This document shows, one piece after another, positions 11,311-22,539 of a stretch of DNA of 64,000 nt. Below the pieces are notes generated by a model, which did not search any database, was not told where the DNA came from, and saw nothing but the letters and a program-made list of their open reading frames with translations. The position numbers and the translations under genes are program-made. The DNA is from Perilla frutescens (lineage: Eukaryota; Streptophyta; Magnoliopsida; Lamiales; Lamiaceae), in assembly GCA_026008535.1 (NCBI GenBank), contig BRKX01000007.1:60067001-60131000 (forward strand), in the 5' to 3' direction. Position 1 is the stretch's first letter; each line of letters starts with the position of its first letter.

Positions 11311-11597
11311 GCCTTTTTCATGCCTAACCTATTAACACTTAACCTTTGAACTATTATTATTTACATTAAAGTTTGCCTTCGTTATTCTTTCTTGGGTTTA
11401 TCCTAAGAGTGATGGCATCTGGTTTGAATCATTTCATATGCTTTAAAAGCGTAGATTGATCCATTTATAGAGGTTATACTGCCCAAATTTTTGGGGCACT
11501 AACCCTAATTCTTTGATTATTTTTGTTTAACAACCCCTTCCCCCAAGTAGCGCACCGGTCCCCTGCCCTTCTCCCGGGATCGGGGCGTTACATATGC

Positions 11598-12826
11598 AGC
11601 ACCTTAGACATGTATTCGAGCTACTTACAGAATCAAAATTATATGGAAATCTGTCTGAGTGTTCTTTTTTCATGAATGAAGTCGTTTTTCTAGGCTTCGT
11701 TGTGAGTATACGTGGTATAGAAGTAGACCGTTCCAAAATTAAAGCGATTGAGGAATGGCCCACTTCTAAGTCTGTGGGTGATGTGAGATCTTTCCACGGC
11801 CTTGCTAGCTTTTATCGTCGCTTTCTGCGCGATTTTTCCAGCATAGCTGCGCCGCTTACTGAGTTAAGCAAGAAAGATCGAAAGTTTGAATGGGGTCCTG
11901 TTCAAGAGCATGCGTTTAACACTTTAAAGTTTTGTTTATGTAATGCGCATGTTCTTGCTCTTCCAGACTTTAATAAAACTTTTGAGATTGAATGTGATGC
12001 CTCAGGCAAAGGGATTGGTGCTATTTTGATGCAAGAATGGCGTCCAGTCGCCTACTTCGGTGAAAAGCTCCATGATGCAGCCCTTCGTTATTCCACCTAT
12101 GACAAGGAGTTGTACGCACTCAAGAGAGCTTTAGAGACATGGTAGCACTACTTATGGCCTAAGGAGTTCGTGATTCACATGGATCACGAGAGTTTGAAGC
12201 ATTTGAAAGGCCAACAAAATCTGAACAAGCGACATGCACGATGGGTAGAGTTTATCAAGTCCTTTCCATACGTCATCAAGTACAAAAAGGGCACCGAAAA
12301 CATTATTGTTGATGCATTGTCGAGAAGGTATGTTCTCTTGAACCTTATGCATGCTAAGATGTTGGGATTTGATGTAATTAAGGAGTTATATGCATGTGAT
12401 GAATTTTTCGCACCCATATATGTTGAATGTTACTCAAAATCTCGTGCTTATGATGGTTATTTTGTGTATGATGGATTCTTGTTCAAGGGTTCACAGTTAT
12501 GTATTCCTAAGTCTTCTATGCGTGAGTTGTTAGTTCTAGAATTGCATGCGAGAGGTTTAATGGGTCACTTTGGTGTGTCTAAAACATTAAACTTGCTGCA
12601 TGAACATTTCTTTTGGCCACATATGAAGCATGATGTTGAGAATGTGTGTAGTAGATGCATTACATGTAGGAAATTGAAATCTACTTCACATCCTTTTGGT
12701 TAATACACTCCTCTACCAGCCCCGTCTTCCCCGTGGATTGATTTATCTATGGATTTTATACTTGGTTTACCACGGTCTAGGTCTGGTTGAGATTCTATAT
12801 TCATTGTAGTTGTTAGGTTTTTCAAG
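11598..12826 (+). pseudogene. reverse transcriptase end, RNase H and integrase zinc finger of the CRM-like element
   Basis: Continues the polyprotein after the nested LTR. RT thumb: LRHVFELLTESKLYGNLSEC and the tether motif SFHGLASFYRRF. RNase H: ECDASGKGIGAILMQ, then YSTYDKELYAL and, past a TAG at 12143-12145, HMDHESLKHL. Integrase zinc finger of the H2C2 type lies at about 12540-12680 (ELHARGLMGHFG ... CSRCITCRKL). A TAA at 12701-12703 and a TGA near 12788 follow in the same frame. No frameshift is needed across this part, only nonsense codons. Confidence 0.88.
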
Positions 12827-13683
12827 ATGTCTCATTTCATTGCATGTAGGAAAATCGATGATGTTGTACACATTGCCAATATGTTCTTTATACATGTTGT
12901 GCGTTTACATGGAATACCTAGAACTATTGTTAGTGATAGGGATTCTAAGTTTCTAGCACATTTCTGGCGTGTACTATGGGGTAAGCTAGGTACCAAGTTG
13001 TTATTTTCTACTGCATGTCATCCGCAAATTGATGGACAAACTGAAGTAGTTAATCGCACTTTAGGTACTTTGCTGCGTTCTTTAGTTAAAAACAACTTGA
13101 AATCATGGGAAGATTGTTTGCGATATGTTGAATTTAATTGTAATCGCGTTGTGTATTCATCTACCAATATGTCTCTGTTTAAAGTTTTTATGGTTTTAAT
13201 ATGCTAACGCCTAATGATCTGTTTCATTTACCTGTTGAGCATCTAACAAGTGTTAAAGGTGCAAGAAAAATGGAACAAGTTAAGGAGATGTATGAGAAAG
13301 TACGTGCGCTTATTGAAGCCGTCGGCGCACGTCATGTTGTTCAAAAGAATAAACGGCGCAAGCAAGTGATTTTCCAGCCCGGAGATCGCGTTTGGATTCA
13401 TCTGAGTCCTGGACAGTTTCCTAACTTGAGAAAATTGAAATTGATGCCAAGAAGAGATGGACCGTTCACCGTATTGAGTTGCGTCAATGACAATGCATAT
13501 TGCATTAATTTACCCGGTGAGTATAAGTGTTCGTCTACATTTAATGTTGCTGACTTATCTCCCTTTTCTGCAGATGATGAGTTCGATGATGATGAGTCCC
13601 CAAATTCGAGGATGAATTTTTTTCAGCAGGGAGAGAAAGATGAGGTCGAGCTATGCAATGAAGAAGATGATCCGGAGCTGTAG
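12827..13683 (+). pseudogene. integrase core and C-terminus of the CRM-like element, ending inside the 3' LTR
   Basis: DDE integrase that would join element ends to the host chromosome. Catalytic residues are present in the surrounding text: Asp in DLSMDF (just upstream, about 12740), Asp in SDRDSKFLAHFW, Glu in DGQTEVVNRTL. A one-base frame change near 13190 separates the core from the C-terminal domain, which starts LTPNDLFHLPVEHL. It has the GPF/Y-type module PRRDGPFTVLSCVNDNAYC, then FNVADLSPF. The last 15 codons, to the TAG at 13681-13683, lie within the 3' LTR, and the polypurine tract at about 13626-13637 is itself coding. LTR-overlapping integrase ends are known from CRM elements. No classical chromodomain is visible. 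Confidence 0.88.
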
Positions 13684-14693
13684 TTTAAAGGTCCAATGAC
13701 GCGTTTGCGAGTTAAGAAGTTGCAAGCTTATTTACAAGCTTCTCTTCGTCACAAATTCGAAATGCATGAAGATGAAGTCAAGGACAGCTCGAGATTGATC
13801 ACGATGCTATCCATTGATGATGAAGAAGGAAGCATTAAGACGTGAGAAGAAGAACGAAGCCATTTGGACGTGTGCATGGAAAGTTATACACGTTTGCATG
13901 GGAAATCGAGAGATGCTGTTTTTCATGCAAAGGTGGCAAGATTAATTATAACATGGGCCACGAATTTAATCAATTAATTCAGCCCATTTTTGTGATTAAT
14001 TAAGTCCAAATATGCTAGAATAATGAAGCCCAAGTCCATTGGGATTTATCCTTATCTAGTTAGATTTAGATAGATTTTTCTTATCTTATTTTTGGTATCT
14101 TTTGATTTTATCCTAGTTTGATTAGGATTAATATATTTTCGATTTCTTTAGCTTCTAGGACTCTAAATTTCGTTCCTAATGTCTCCTATAAATAGGAGTA
14201 CATTGTGACATTATTTTTTAGACAATTGCAAGAAATAAACAAGTTATTCTCAATGTGTCTCAAGATCTTTTGTTGATCGAAAATTACTTCAAACAATTCT
14301 ATTGATTTAGCACTTCAATAGTAGTCTTATTTAGGTTCTTCAGGGTATAATTAAGTACTTGGGAGAATTGCTATCCGGATAAGCTAAACGAGTGCGTTCG
14401 GGTTGATTCAACACGGGTTCGCCGTCAAGCCGATTCATTCTATCCTTCACCGCCGTGAAATCCACCTTCACGTTACCTCCGCAATCCATACCACCGTCCG
14501 CCGCCGTTCCAATCCATCTTCAAGTTGTGTCAAGTGTCCCAATCGAGTCCTTCATCGTGTTCGAATTTTCTAGTAAGTTTTATCATTTATTTTGTGTCGG
14601 GTTGAGTCCTTCTTTAGATGACGTAGTTCGAGTCCTTCTTAAGTCTTCCGTCTGCGTTCTTCGTGTCTTGGATGCACTGTCCAGGTCACATCA
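13638..14693 (+). repeat. 3' LTR of the CRM-like element
   Basis: It matches 4101-5154. The first base is A rather than T (AGATGAGG against TGATGAGG), and it ends CACATCA. The preceding purine run AGCAGGGAGAGAAA is the polypurine tract. The TATA box is at 14187-14195. The 5-bp CATCT duplication follows at 14694-14698. Confidence 0.93.
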
Positions 14694-14698
14694 CATCT
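14694..14698. repeat. target site duplication CATCT, right copy
   Basis: Matches 4096-4100. The older sequence on either side (3537-4100 and 14699-15160) reads on as one LTR. Confidence 0.9.
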
Positions 14699-15160
14699 TT
14701 TCTTGGCAGTTGTCTCATGATCCTAGATGACTTGAACTTGAATCAACCGCCTTCCATTACCCATTGCTGAAGTGGACTTGAGATAATCATCTTCTGCATT
14801 GCGTGGCACACGTTCTTCAACATCGTGTAATAGTAGTGGTTACTCCAGTGACCCACGATCTCCTGCAACAGTTAGTGTTCAAGAAGGAGTGGGAACATCA
14901 CGTCCCCATGAAATCTGGAACAAATTTTGAACAAGTCAAAATCAAACATTATCCATGTTTTAAATCAAAATAAAATATCTAATAAATCCCTAAAAACGTG
15001 GAAAATGATATGTGATAAAAATGATAATTTATTCAGATTAATTTAAAATAAATTAATCTAAAATACTAGGAAATGATAAGATTAATGTTCCGAGTGTTAT
15101 ACTCGATGTGATGAGAATGATAGAACAACATTAGATACGACATTGATTACAATGTTATCA
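14699..15160 (-). repeat. 5' LTR of the minus-strand Sirevirus-like fragment, outer part
   Basis: This is the other half of the LTR beginning at 3537, displaced by the CRM-like insertion. On the minus strand it starts TGATAACATTG at 15160. It shares layout and short phrases (CTTATCATTTCCTAG) with the plus-strand Sirevirus-like LTR at 31378. There is no gene in it. Confidence 0.65.
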
Positions 15161-15176
15161 AACAAAGTGATAACAT
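15152..15176. repeat. 9-bp inverted repeat at an element junction
   Basis: ATGTTATCA (15152-15160) and TGATAACAT (15168-15176) are perfect complements around a 7-base spacer. The left arm is the outer tip of the minus-strand LTR. The right arm faces the copia derivative to the right. Confidence 0.75.
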
Positions 15177-15284
15177 CATCTCGAGCACGTCATACTCAAC
15201 ATTACCGACTATTAATTCACTTGTCAAAAGAAAACATGACTGGAGGTGAATTAAAGGCCAATAACCTGTTTAGAAATGAATTTC

Positions 15285-15311
15285 ATAAACGTCCACACTA
15301 TCGTGGCTTAT
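15285..15311 (+). repeat. 27-nt leader motif, derivative copy
   Basis: ATAAACGTCCACACTATCGTGGCTTAT, given here only by its position and core ACGTCCACACTATCGTGG. It is identical to 59363-59389 and one base from 59226-59252 in the larger copia element. It lies about 130 bp upstream of the gag start. Confidence 0.9.
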
Positions 15312-16218
15312 GGGAAACATTTTTAAAATGTCGGTGGATATACATATAATTCATTTTGAGGATTTAAATTATATTATTATCCAAAAGGTTGTGACTATAT
15401 TTCATGTTTTACTTTTCTGTTATTCTATATTATCATGGCACTCTCCAACTTGTCTTCTATTCTCAAAAGTTTTATATCGGTGAAATACTAAAGACTGGAT
15501 TTAGAACTTAAACATTATCCTAAATGGCTGAAGGTTTAAATTGTATTTGATAAGGAATGTCATAAGAAACCAGTTGCGAATTCTAATGAAGTACTAAGAA
15601 CCTCTTATGGTGTAATCTCAAGAAACTCTTCGGATATCAGAATTACACAACAAAATGCATTGCCATAAAAAATCTGATGAACACCAAGAACCGATAAAAA
15701 GAATGAGAGTAAATCTTCCTCAGCATATGTGTTTAAATTAGAAATAGGAGTCATGGCAAGGAGGATTAAAGCAGAAATGCATACTCGCTCCACCAAGACA
15801 GTTGAGTATATAGCTGGCTCTGAGGCTACGAAAGACTGCACGCCTCCATAGCTTCTTCTTGGACTCAAGTGTGGTTCTTGAATTGCCTTAGGAGTATCAC
15901 GGCACACTGTGATAACTCCAGTGCAGTAGCAAATTCGAAAATAAATCCAGAGTCCATTGGATAATTAAATACATAGGATTATAGTACTACCTTATACGAG
16001 ACATAAAGGAGGAGGATGTGGCAGTGGTCGAGATTGCATTGGAAGACAAAAATGGTTGTCCCATTCATGAGCCTTCCAAGCTCAGACCTTCAATGGTCAA
16101 GTGGAGATAATGGGAGTTGATGCAGACTCGGGGCCATTTTTGAGTTTATATTACAATGGAGAGTTAGCCAATGTGTTGTTTATACTTGAAAGACATGCTT
16201 CGAATATAAGTGGGAGAT

Positions 16219-17675
16219 TGTTGATTTTGTATACTAGAAAGTTTGTCTTTGTATACAATATTAAGATAATATAGATTGAATAATGATTGCAATCACTGTT
16301 TGTGCATTTATTTATTATTATATTTATATGCATGTTTCCATATACTTGCATTGTAGATGATATGGTGTGGGTGAAAACACGGTAAAGACCATATCATCGG
16401 ATTCCTTGCAAAATACTAAAAGGCTCGCAGTTTAGATGGTCCTGAACCAACTATTGTACACTGTAGAATAATCTAATAGTTAGTTTATCTTGGCTAGCTG
16501 ATTATTCTGATACACTTGTTAGTGTATTGAGGAGGATCACAATATGATACTATTCTCTGTTCTGACCCTAAAGGGAGAGAATAAAGATCCATAGAGTTTG
16601 GGTTCTTAACTCATATGTAATGGCGGACATGTATATGTTATGTCTACTGCTTTGATTTATCAATGAGTAAGATTCTTGATAGGATCAATAACCTCGATAG
16701 ATATTTTGGTTAGTAACATATACGTATATGATGGGTCATGCATTGTATATGGTCAACATGTTCTGGTGCGCCAGGTTGATGATATCCTCTTGAGGAAGCA
16801 CGTAGATTATGGGAAGCCCTGCAGGCAGAATATTAATTTATTCTTTACATGATACGGAAGTTGTAAGGTACTACTCAAGGAACAAAATATTAATTAATTA
16901 TAGCTGTCAGAAGCTTGCATAATTAATTAATGGACATTATATCTTAAACATGGGGAATGGTTGAACTAAAGGAGAAAGCATATTCATAAATATGTATTAA
17001 ATTGGTAGGTCAGTATTATTGCTTTAGTGGAATAAAAATAATACTTAATTTATTTATTTATATCCATGTCATGGATATTAGAAATTAAATAAATTAGTAG
17101 GCCAATTTAATGTTCTTCTAGATCCCTATTGTAGCCCAATATGATCTAAGTGGACTGGGAATAGAACAAGAGTTGGAGGCCCAACCCATTAGGGTTGAGA
17201 GTTAATTTTCGTCCCCTCCCCTATAATAAAGAATGAGAGGTCATGAAATTAATAAAAGAAAAATAATAAGAAAACAGCCCCTCTCTCGAGTTCTATTGAT
17301 TCCTAGGTTATCCACAACCGTTTAGTAGTCTGCAGCCCACCCTGCATCTAAGCAGGGTCCTGGAATACAACAGAAGATCAAGAAGTAGAATATGGGAGTT
17401 GTGTTATTTTCGAACACCATGATAATTAGCTAAGATTGAGTGTTCTCCATCAACAACGGGATTAGACCTTTAATCCTGTGAGCAACCTGACAACGTTTGT
17501 AAGTACTATTTCGATAGATTCTATTTTATTCCACTGCAATATATTCGAAATTGAAACTTGCATGTTAATTTAACATAGGATAATTGACGTCACACATAAA
17601 ATTATGATTTACATGAGTTAGAATTAATGGCATCCAAATAGATACTATGGGGTAAAATTCTAAAAAACCCCAACA
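16219..17675 (+). repeat. 3' LTR of the copia derivative (1,457 bp)
   Basis: Starts TGTTGATTTTGTATACT and ends AACCCCAACA. It is the same family as 55589-57035 and the LTR from 62925, but visibly more divergent from them than they are from each other. No gene. A TATA-like CCTATAATAAAG lies near 17219. Confidence 0.88.
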
Positions 17676-18332
17676 TTTGAATGTCATGAGAAACCATTGC
17701 ATGTGTTTAAGCTTAGAAAAGCTTTGTATGGTCTTAAACAAGCTCTAAGAGCTTGGTATGCTAAACTAATTGAATTCTTGCTTAAAATTGGATTTTCAAG
17801 GGGACAACTGGATAAAACCCTTTTCATAAAGAAAAATAAAAACATATAACTGTTGCTCAAGTCTGCGTTGATGATATTGTTTTTGGTTCCACTTGTACTA
17901 ATCTGCTCAAGGAATTTGTAGACTCAATGTGTGGCACATTCGAAATGAGCATGGTTGGAGAGTTCAACTACTTTCTTGGTCTACAAATTAAACATGACAA
18001 GGATGGAATCTTCATTTCTCAAAGCAAGTATGCTAAGGGTTTAATTAAACGCTTCGGGCTAGAGGATGCTAAACTAATGAAGGCTCCTATGGGATCCTCA
18101 GAATATTTGAGCAGAGATGATGTTAGTGTTGATGTTGACGCCACCATGTATAGAGGAATGATTGGTAGTTTATTGTATTTAACAGCTAGTAGACCTGACA
18201 TTATGTTCAATGTTGGTGTATGAGCTAGATATCAATCTCAGCCTACAGAAACACGTCTTAAAGCTATTAAAAGAATTATTCGTTATATTTCAGGCACTGT
18301 TAGTTTTGGTATACGATATTGCAAAGACACTA
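17676..18332 (+). pseudogene. reverse transcriptase fragment of the plus-strand Sirevirus-like element
   Basis: Copia-type reverse transcriptase, C-terminal half. Motifs: KPLHVFKLRKALYGLKQA near 17695, then CVDDIVFGST near 17865-17895 where the usual first residue of YVDD is Cys, and FNYFLGLQIKHDKDGIFISQ, GSLLYLTASRPDIMF. A frame change falls near 17845 and a TGA at 18221-18223. The left side is replaced by the copia derivative, so gag, protease, integrase and the 5' LTR are not in the window. The right side is cut by the nested element at 18333 and resumes at 28217 in the same coding phase (RYCKDT, then NIQLVGFSDSDW). Confidence 0.88.
18328..18332. repeat. target site duplication CACTA, left copy
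   Basis: CACTA directly before the left LTR; it recurs at 28212-28216 directly after the right LTR. One copy belongs to the host element's codons. Confidence 0.92.
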
Positions 18333-19293
18333 TGAAGTTACATACACTATGCGCTCATGTTCATTACCATATACGTGTACATTGTTCTGAATATGCAAGG
18401 TCAAAATATAAAAACTTAAAGGAAGTAAAGAACACGAGGTTGATAACCCTCTTCGATTAACTAATCTACGTTAGGGGGACTTTACAAGTCCGTGAGAAAT
18501 AGTCTACTACTCCATTGAATGGTTACAAAGGCCATTACACAAAGACTCCCGTCACTCGACCCCTTTCCTACCCTAGACAACTTCTTTCATCAAACTGAAT
18601 TATGAGCTCCCCTCACAACCTAGAATCCCTCTAGTTCCCACAGAAAATCTCTCCCGAGACTCCTCTAAGTCTGTATGAATTTAAGTTTCAAACACAGACT
18701 GGAAACACAATGATCACAATGATCAAACCTAGTCTACCTGAATACTATATGCTCCAAAGATGAAGTCTTTTAAACTCTCTACCCTTTGTGTATTCGTAAA
18801 ATTCGTGTCATCTAATCTAGTCTGATTCTCAGACTATTTATAAACAAAAGACATAGCCTTAACAAGGTAATCAGAAGTCCTATTTTGACTAGAATTCAAC
18901 AAGAAAACTTTTCCTTAATTAAATTGGACTTTCCTAGTTTAGATGTCTTCCTTGAATAGAACTCTTTCTTTGCTTCTTTGATCTTCATCACGAACAAGGT
19001 AACTTCTATTCTGAAACATCTATCTTGAATATGCAGCTCCATCTCTTTGATTCTAGCATGATACGTCTCTTGTATACTCTCTGGACAACCATGTACATGA
19101 TTATGTTTATGAACATGATTAAGTACATGTCTTGATCTTCAATCAGATTGGCAGCGAAATGTTCACAGTAATGTCCAGAACATGTCATTCGAACATGAAT
19201 AACCAAAACCAACCTTTTGTGTTTTTTTGATATTACCATATTACCATTCAGTTTATGACAATCTCACACACTTAAGTGCAGATGGCACTAACA
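18333..19293 (-). repeat. 3' LTR of the nested Sirevirus-like element
   Basis: On the plus strand it runs TGAAGTTACA ... CACTAACA. It matches 27253-28211 along its length. The flanking purine-rich AATGGGGAGAT (minus strand, 19294-19306) is the polypurine tract. Confidence 0.93.
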
Positions 19294-19704
19294 ATCTCCC
19301 CATTTGTCTTTATCTGGTGGCAAATAAACTCCATGTTTTAAAAGAACACAACCCTTGAACTGTAGGATCATGTACCTTAAAACGTACTTGAATGTTTCTA
19401 AGAACATCATATGATTCAGCAGTTTTTCACTTTCTTAGCAGCTTGTATCTACTCTGCTATATTGAATTTTTATTATCTTTTTATCTTTTGATAGCAGTTT
19501 CAATTTTTTAGCAAATATGAATAATATAGGGAAGATAGACAATCTGTTCTATATCAGAATAGCTATTACAAGCTAATCAGAGCAAAAACAAATGATCTTG
19601 CAAAACATGATGCAAGATAAGTAAAACAGAAATAACAACAAAAAGTTATATTGCATTACTCCTCCTATTTACCACTGAGAAAGGAAAGGGAGTAATCTCA
19701 AAAA

Positions 19705-22087
19705 CTACTCGGGTTTGTCAGGGTCTTGCTCATCTTCTTTTTCTTTAGATCCTCCTTCTTCAGATCTTTCTTCAGCATCATCATATTCTGTCTCTTCACC
19801 CTCATCAGCTTCTTCTTCTACTTCAGCTTCCTCTTCTTCATTAGCCTCCTGCTCTTCTTCATGAGCCTCCTGATCCTCCTCTGCAGTCTCTTCTTTGTCA
19901 ACTTCAGCTTTATTTTCTTATACTGCAGTATGTGCTTCACTTTGCTTTTGAGCCGGGGTGGAATCCTTCTGAGTAGCAGCTTTAGCAGAACTTGCAAGCT
20001 TGTGCAAGTTACGAACATGTTCAGAAACATCTGCTGCTAGGGCGTCAAATCCTTCTCCTGATCAAAGATCAGCAATCATGGCTTGAATCTTCATCTTCTC
20101 AGAAGTATGCTCAGAAATCAATCGAGCATGAAACTCCAGGCTTCTTTCTAGAAATTTCAGTACAACACTCTTTGATGAGGACTCTTCAACAATAGCATAC
20201 ACTCCTTTCTTGGATGTCATGAACTACTTGAACTGAAGCTGCATGTGAGGATCTCCTACATCAGGAGCAACCTTGATCACTAGAGGCTTTTTAGGGGGAA
20301 TGACCTTGTCATTCTTTGAAGAGACATTCTTCTTCTACGGCTTGATGATGCTGTAAATCAATGAAGAATAGCACAGTGGTCCCTTAATCACTATAGACTC
20401 TGCACTACTGATGATCTTGCCAAACACGAATTCACCATAATTAAACTACTTTCCAGTTCCGAGGTGATATAAGAACCTTTCCTGAGCTTGAGTCACTATA
20501 GCTCTGTGCTTCGTAGGTAACCAATTGTGAATTAATATTCTGAATAGAGCTCCATAATTGTGAGTCAGCTTTGATATAGGGATAGTCTGCGGATGAGATG
20601 GCCATTAGTTGAAGATGCCCTAGGTTAATTCTTTAGCAACCATCCCCCAGTCATCTATTTACTTGTACTCCCCCTCGGTTGAACAACCCAAAAACTCATT
20701 AATGAGTTCAGGGGAAAATTGCAACATCTCTTCTCTAACAAAGACTCGTCTTCAGACTTTGGATCATCAATTTCTGTGGTCAAATTACAGTAGAATTCAG
20801 AAACAACCATGGGAACAAATTCGTGCACCCTCTGCACTGTTCCAAGTAACCCGACTTCTTCCAACAGATAATACACTCCAGTAGTAAGCAGTGTATCTTT
20901 GTCCACCTTTTTCTCAGAGATCATAGACCTCTGCGTCACTTTCTTCCATAATTCAGCATGCTTGGACGAACGAAAGATAGCTTATGTAGAAATACCTGGC
21001 ATATGAATAATCTATTTGTGAATGTCAGACTCATGTTCACTTGAATGTGTGTGAACATCTTCAGGTACATCTGTAGACTTTGCAGCTTTCTTGGCCTTCT
21101 TGGAAGGACCAGTCGATTCAGCATCTTTTCTTTTCTTTGTTGATGCAGCAGTGGATGGTGGAGTGGCAGATGCTCGACTTCATGTTACAGGAGTTATTGA
21201 AACCAACTATACCACAACAATAGATGCCTTCTTCCTTGGTGTTTTTTTCTTAATCGGTGATCTGGCAAAATGATCATATTGAGCAGATGCAAGCAACTTC
21301 TCCTGTTGTGGAACATGAGTCTTCTCAGCAGATTCAGAGGATAAACTTTGAATATCTTCCTTCTCTGTTGGTTCTGTAACTAAAGGTCTCTTAATGACCT
21401 TTTTTTTCCCTTTTCTATAGCAGCAGCAATGTCTTTCATCTTCAGACTTAAGGAAATATCATCTTCCCTATCTTCATCATCACCTTCAGTAGTAGAGGGT
21501 TGAGTAGGTGACTTTTGCACAACACTAGAAGGGATAAAGATCTCTGTAGTGCTCTTCTCAGCAACATGTTCCTTGACATGCACAGGAACATCCTTAGGCA
21601 TAATTGGATCATCAGTAGCAAGTCCCTTCTCTTTCTAAAGGGCTTGGGCTGTAGATGCTATGATGATTTTCTTTATAGAAGGGGCTGCAGTCTTCTTTAA
21701 TTTCTTGACTATAGTTCTCTTTGTTCTCGCCTTCTCCTCGTTGACGTCATATGATCGAGCAGCTTCCTTTAACAAATCTTGGATAGAAAGACTTTGAGTC
21801 TTTGTTTTCTTTGTAGAAGAGGCAATTTCTTGTTCTTCTGTTTCCAACTCTTCTTCTTCATCATCTCCGTGGAATGTTTCAATCAATTCGTTAATATCTT
21901 TGCTTGAAGATTCATCACAGAACATCCTCTGAATAAGTTTCTTGTAAGATGATTCACCTCAAACTTGTCTATCAAACTCATCCTCCTCATAAAACTGATC
22001 TTAAGGCTTGGAGTATGTTACCTTCTCATATCTCATCCTGGGCTTTACGACTTTCTTGGGATGAACTAGTTTGCGTTTAGGTGCCAT
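19705..22087 (-). pseudogene. extra 3' ORF (ORF3, 'envelope-like') of the nested Sirevirus-like element
   Basis: Start at 22087 (MAPKRKLVHPKKVVKPR), chosen because it opens a basic, Lys-rich N-terminus with a nuclear-localisation look. The middle (about 21920-20940) is charged, with Lys/Glu blocks. About 20940-20280 resembles the 'putative plant transposon protein' domain (VSEFYCNL, then ILIHNWLPTKHR). The C-terminus (19930-19740) is almost pure Glu/Asp. I see no signal peptide or membrane segment, so the traditional envelope-like label is doubtful. Stops and frame changes are scattered through it, including a TAA about 25 codons in and others near 21640 and 20230. Its function in the family is not established. 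Confidence 0.75.
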
Positions 22088-22539
22088 CAACAAAATATGA
22101 TAGTTTTCTAGAAAGATCAGCGAAAAACAATGGCAAAACTATGGAACGATTTCAGAGAACTCAGAAGCTTTAGAAAGATAGTGGGGTTTATGATTTCAGA
22201 AATTTGAAACTTATGAACGATCTCTCTTAACGGCTAAACATATATATAAGAGAGTACTCCATTCAAAGCATAGGCTTAGGTTTCCGTTAGACTAAGAAAT
22301 CGGAGGAAAATCCTAGAAAATCAGAGATGATGATTGCACGTCAGAACTAGTCGTTGACAAAGATGTACGCAGGGTTTGAAAAATGTTCATGTACATCTGA
22401 AAGAACATTTATGGGAATGTTCAGTCCTTTTGTGCAGGAATGGTTCTTCCCTGCTGAGTGTGAAATAGACACACACATACTCCTCTTCTTAGTTTTACTG
22501 AACCAAACACATCCCAAGGGATGCTCTAAGTTTTTCAAA

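Larger units (their letters stand above)
8903..11592 (+). mobile_element. solo LTR of a Ty3/gypsy element, nested in reverse transcriptase
   Basis: It starts TATAATACCCCG (family start TGTAATACCCC) and ends GGCGTTACA. Flanks are TCTGC (8898-8902) and TATGC (11593-11597), a 5-bp duplication with one mismatch. There is no primer site, coding region or polypurine tract between the ends, so it is a solo LTR left after LTR-LTR recombination. The same family forms the 5' LTR at 39316-41081. This copy is about 900 bp longer, mainly from an extra 650-bp segment (about 9390-10060) and more repeat units. A TATA box (CTATAAATAGG) lies near 9321-9331. Confidence 0.88.
4101..14693 (+). mobile_element. complete CRM-like Ty3/gypsy chromovirus with a nested solo LTR
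   Basis: The element is bounded by LTRs of 1,054 and 1,056 bp and a 5-bp CATCT duplication. Order: 5' LTR, primer site, leader, gag, protease, reverse transcriptase, RNase H, integrase, 3' LTR. This is the Ty3/gypsy order. The integrase has a GPF/Y-type module (MPRRDGPF) and ends inside the 3' LTR, as described for the CRM clade of plant chromoviruses; the clade call is from recalled resemblance. About 7.9 kb remain after removing the nested 8903-11592 LTR. Numerous stops and frameshifts make it non-autonomous. It sits inside the LTR of an older minus-strand copia element. Confidence 0.93.
15168..17675 (+). mobile_element. copia deletion derivative with 3' LTR only
   Basis: A shrunken relative of the copia element at 55589-64000. 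In order it keeps part of the leader (15168-15430), the gag start (ALSNLSSIL from about 15436), then jumps to the end of RNase H (AGSEATKD near 15812, QTFNGQVEIMGVDAD near 16085-16130), a polypurine tract (AAGTGGGAGAT) and a full 3' LTR. Most of gag, protease, integrase and RT is gone. No 5' LTR is visible, and the left end abuts the minus-strand Sirevirus-like LTR. The right end abuts the RT of another copia element at 17676. Confidence 0.8.

Noticed and set aside
19726..20040. Hydrophobic 104-codon plus-strand frame resembling a membrane protein
   Set aside because: It is the antisense of the Glu-rich tail of ORF3; TTC/CTT codons produce the Phe/Leu run.
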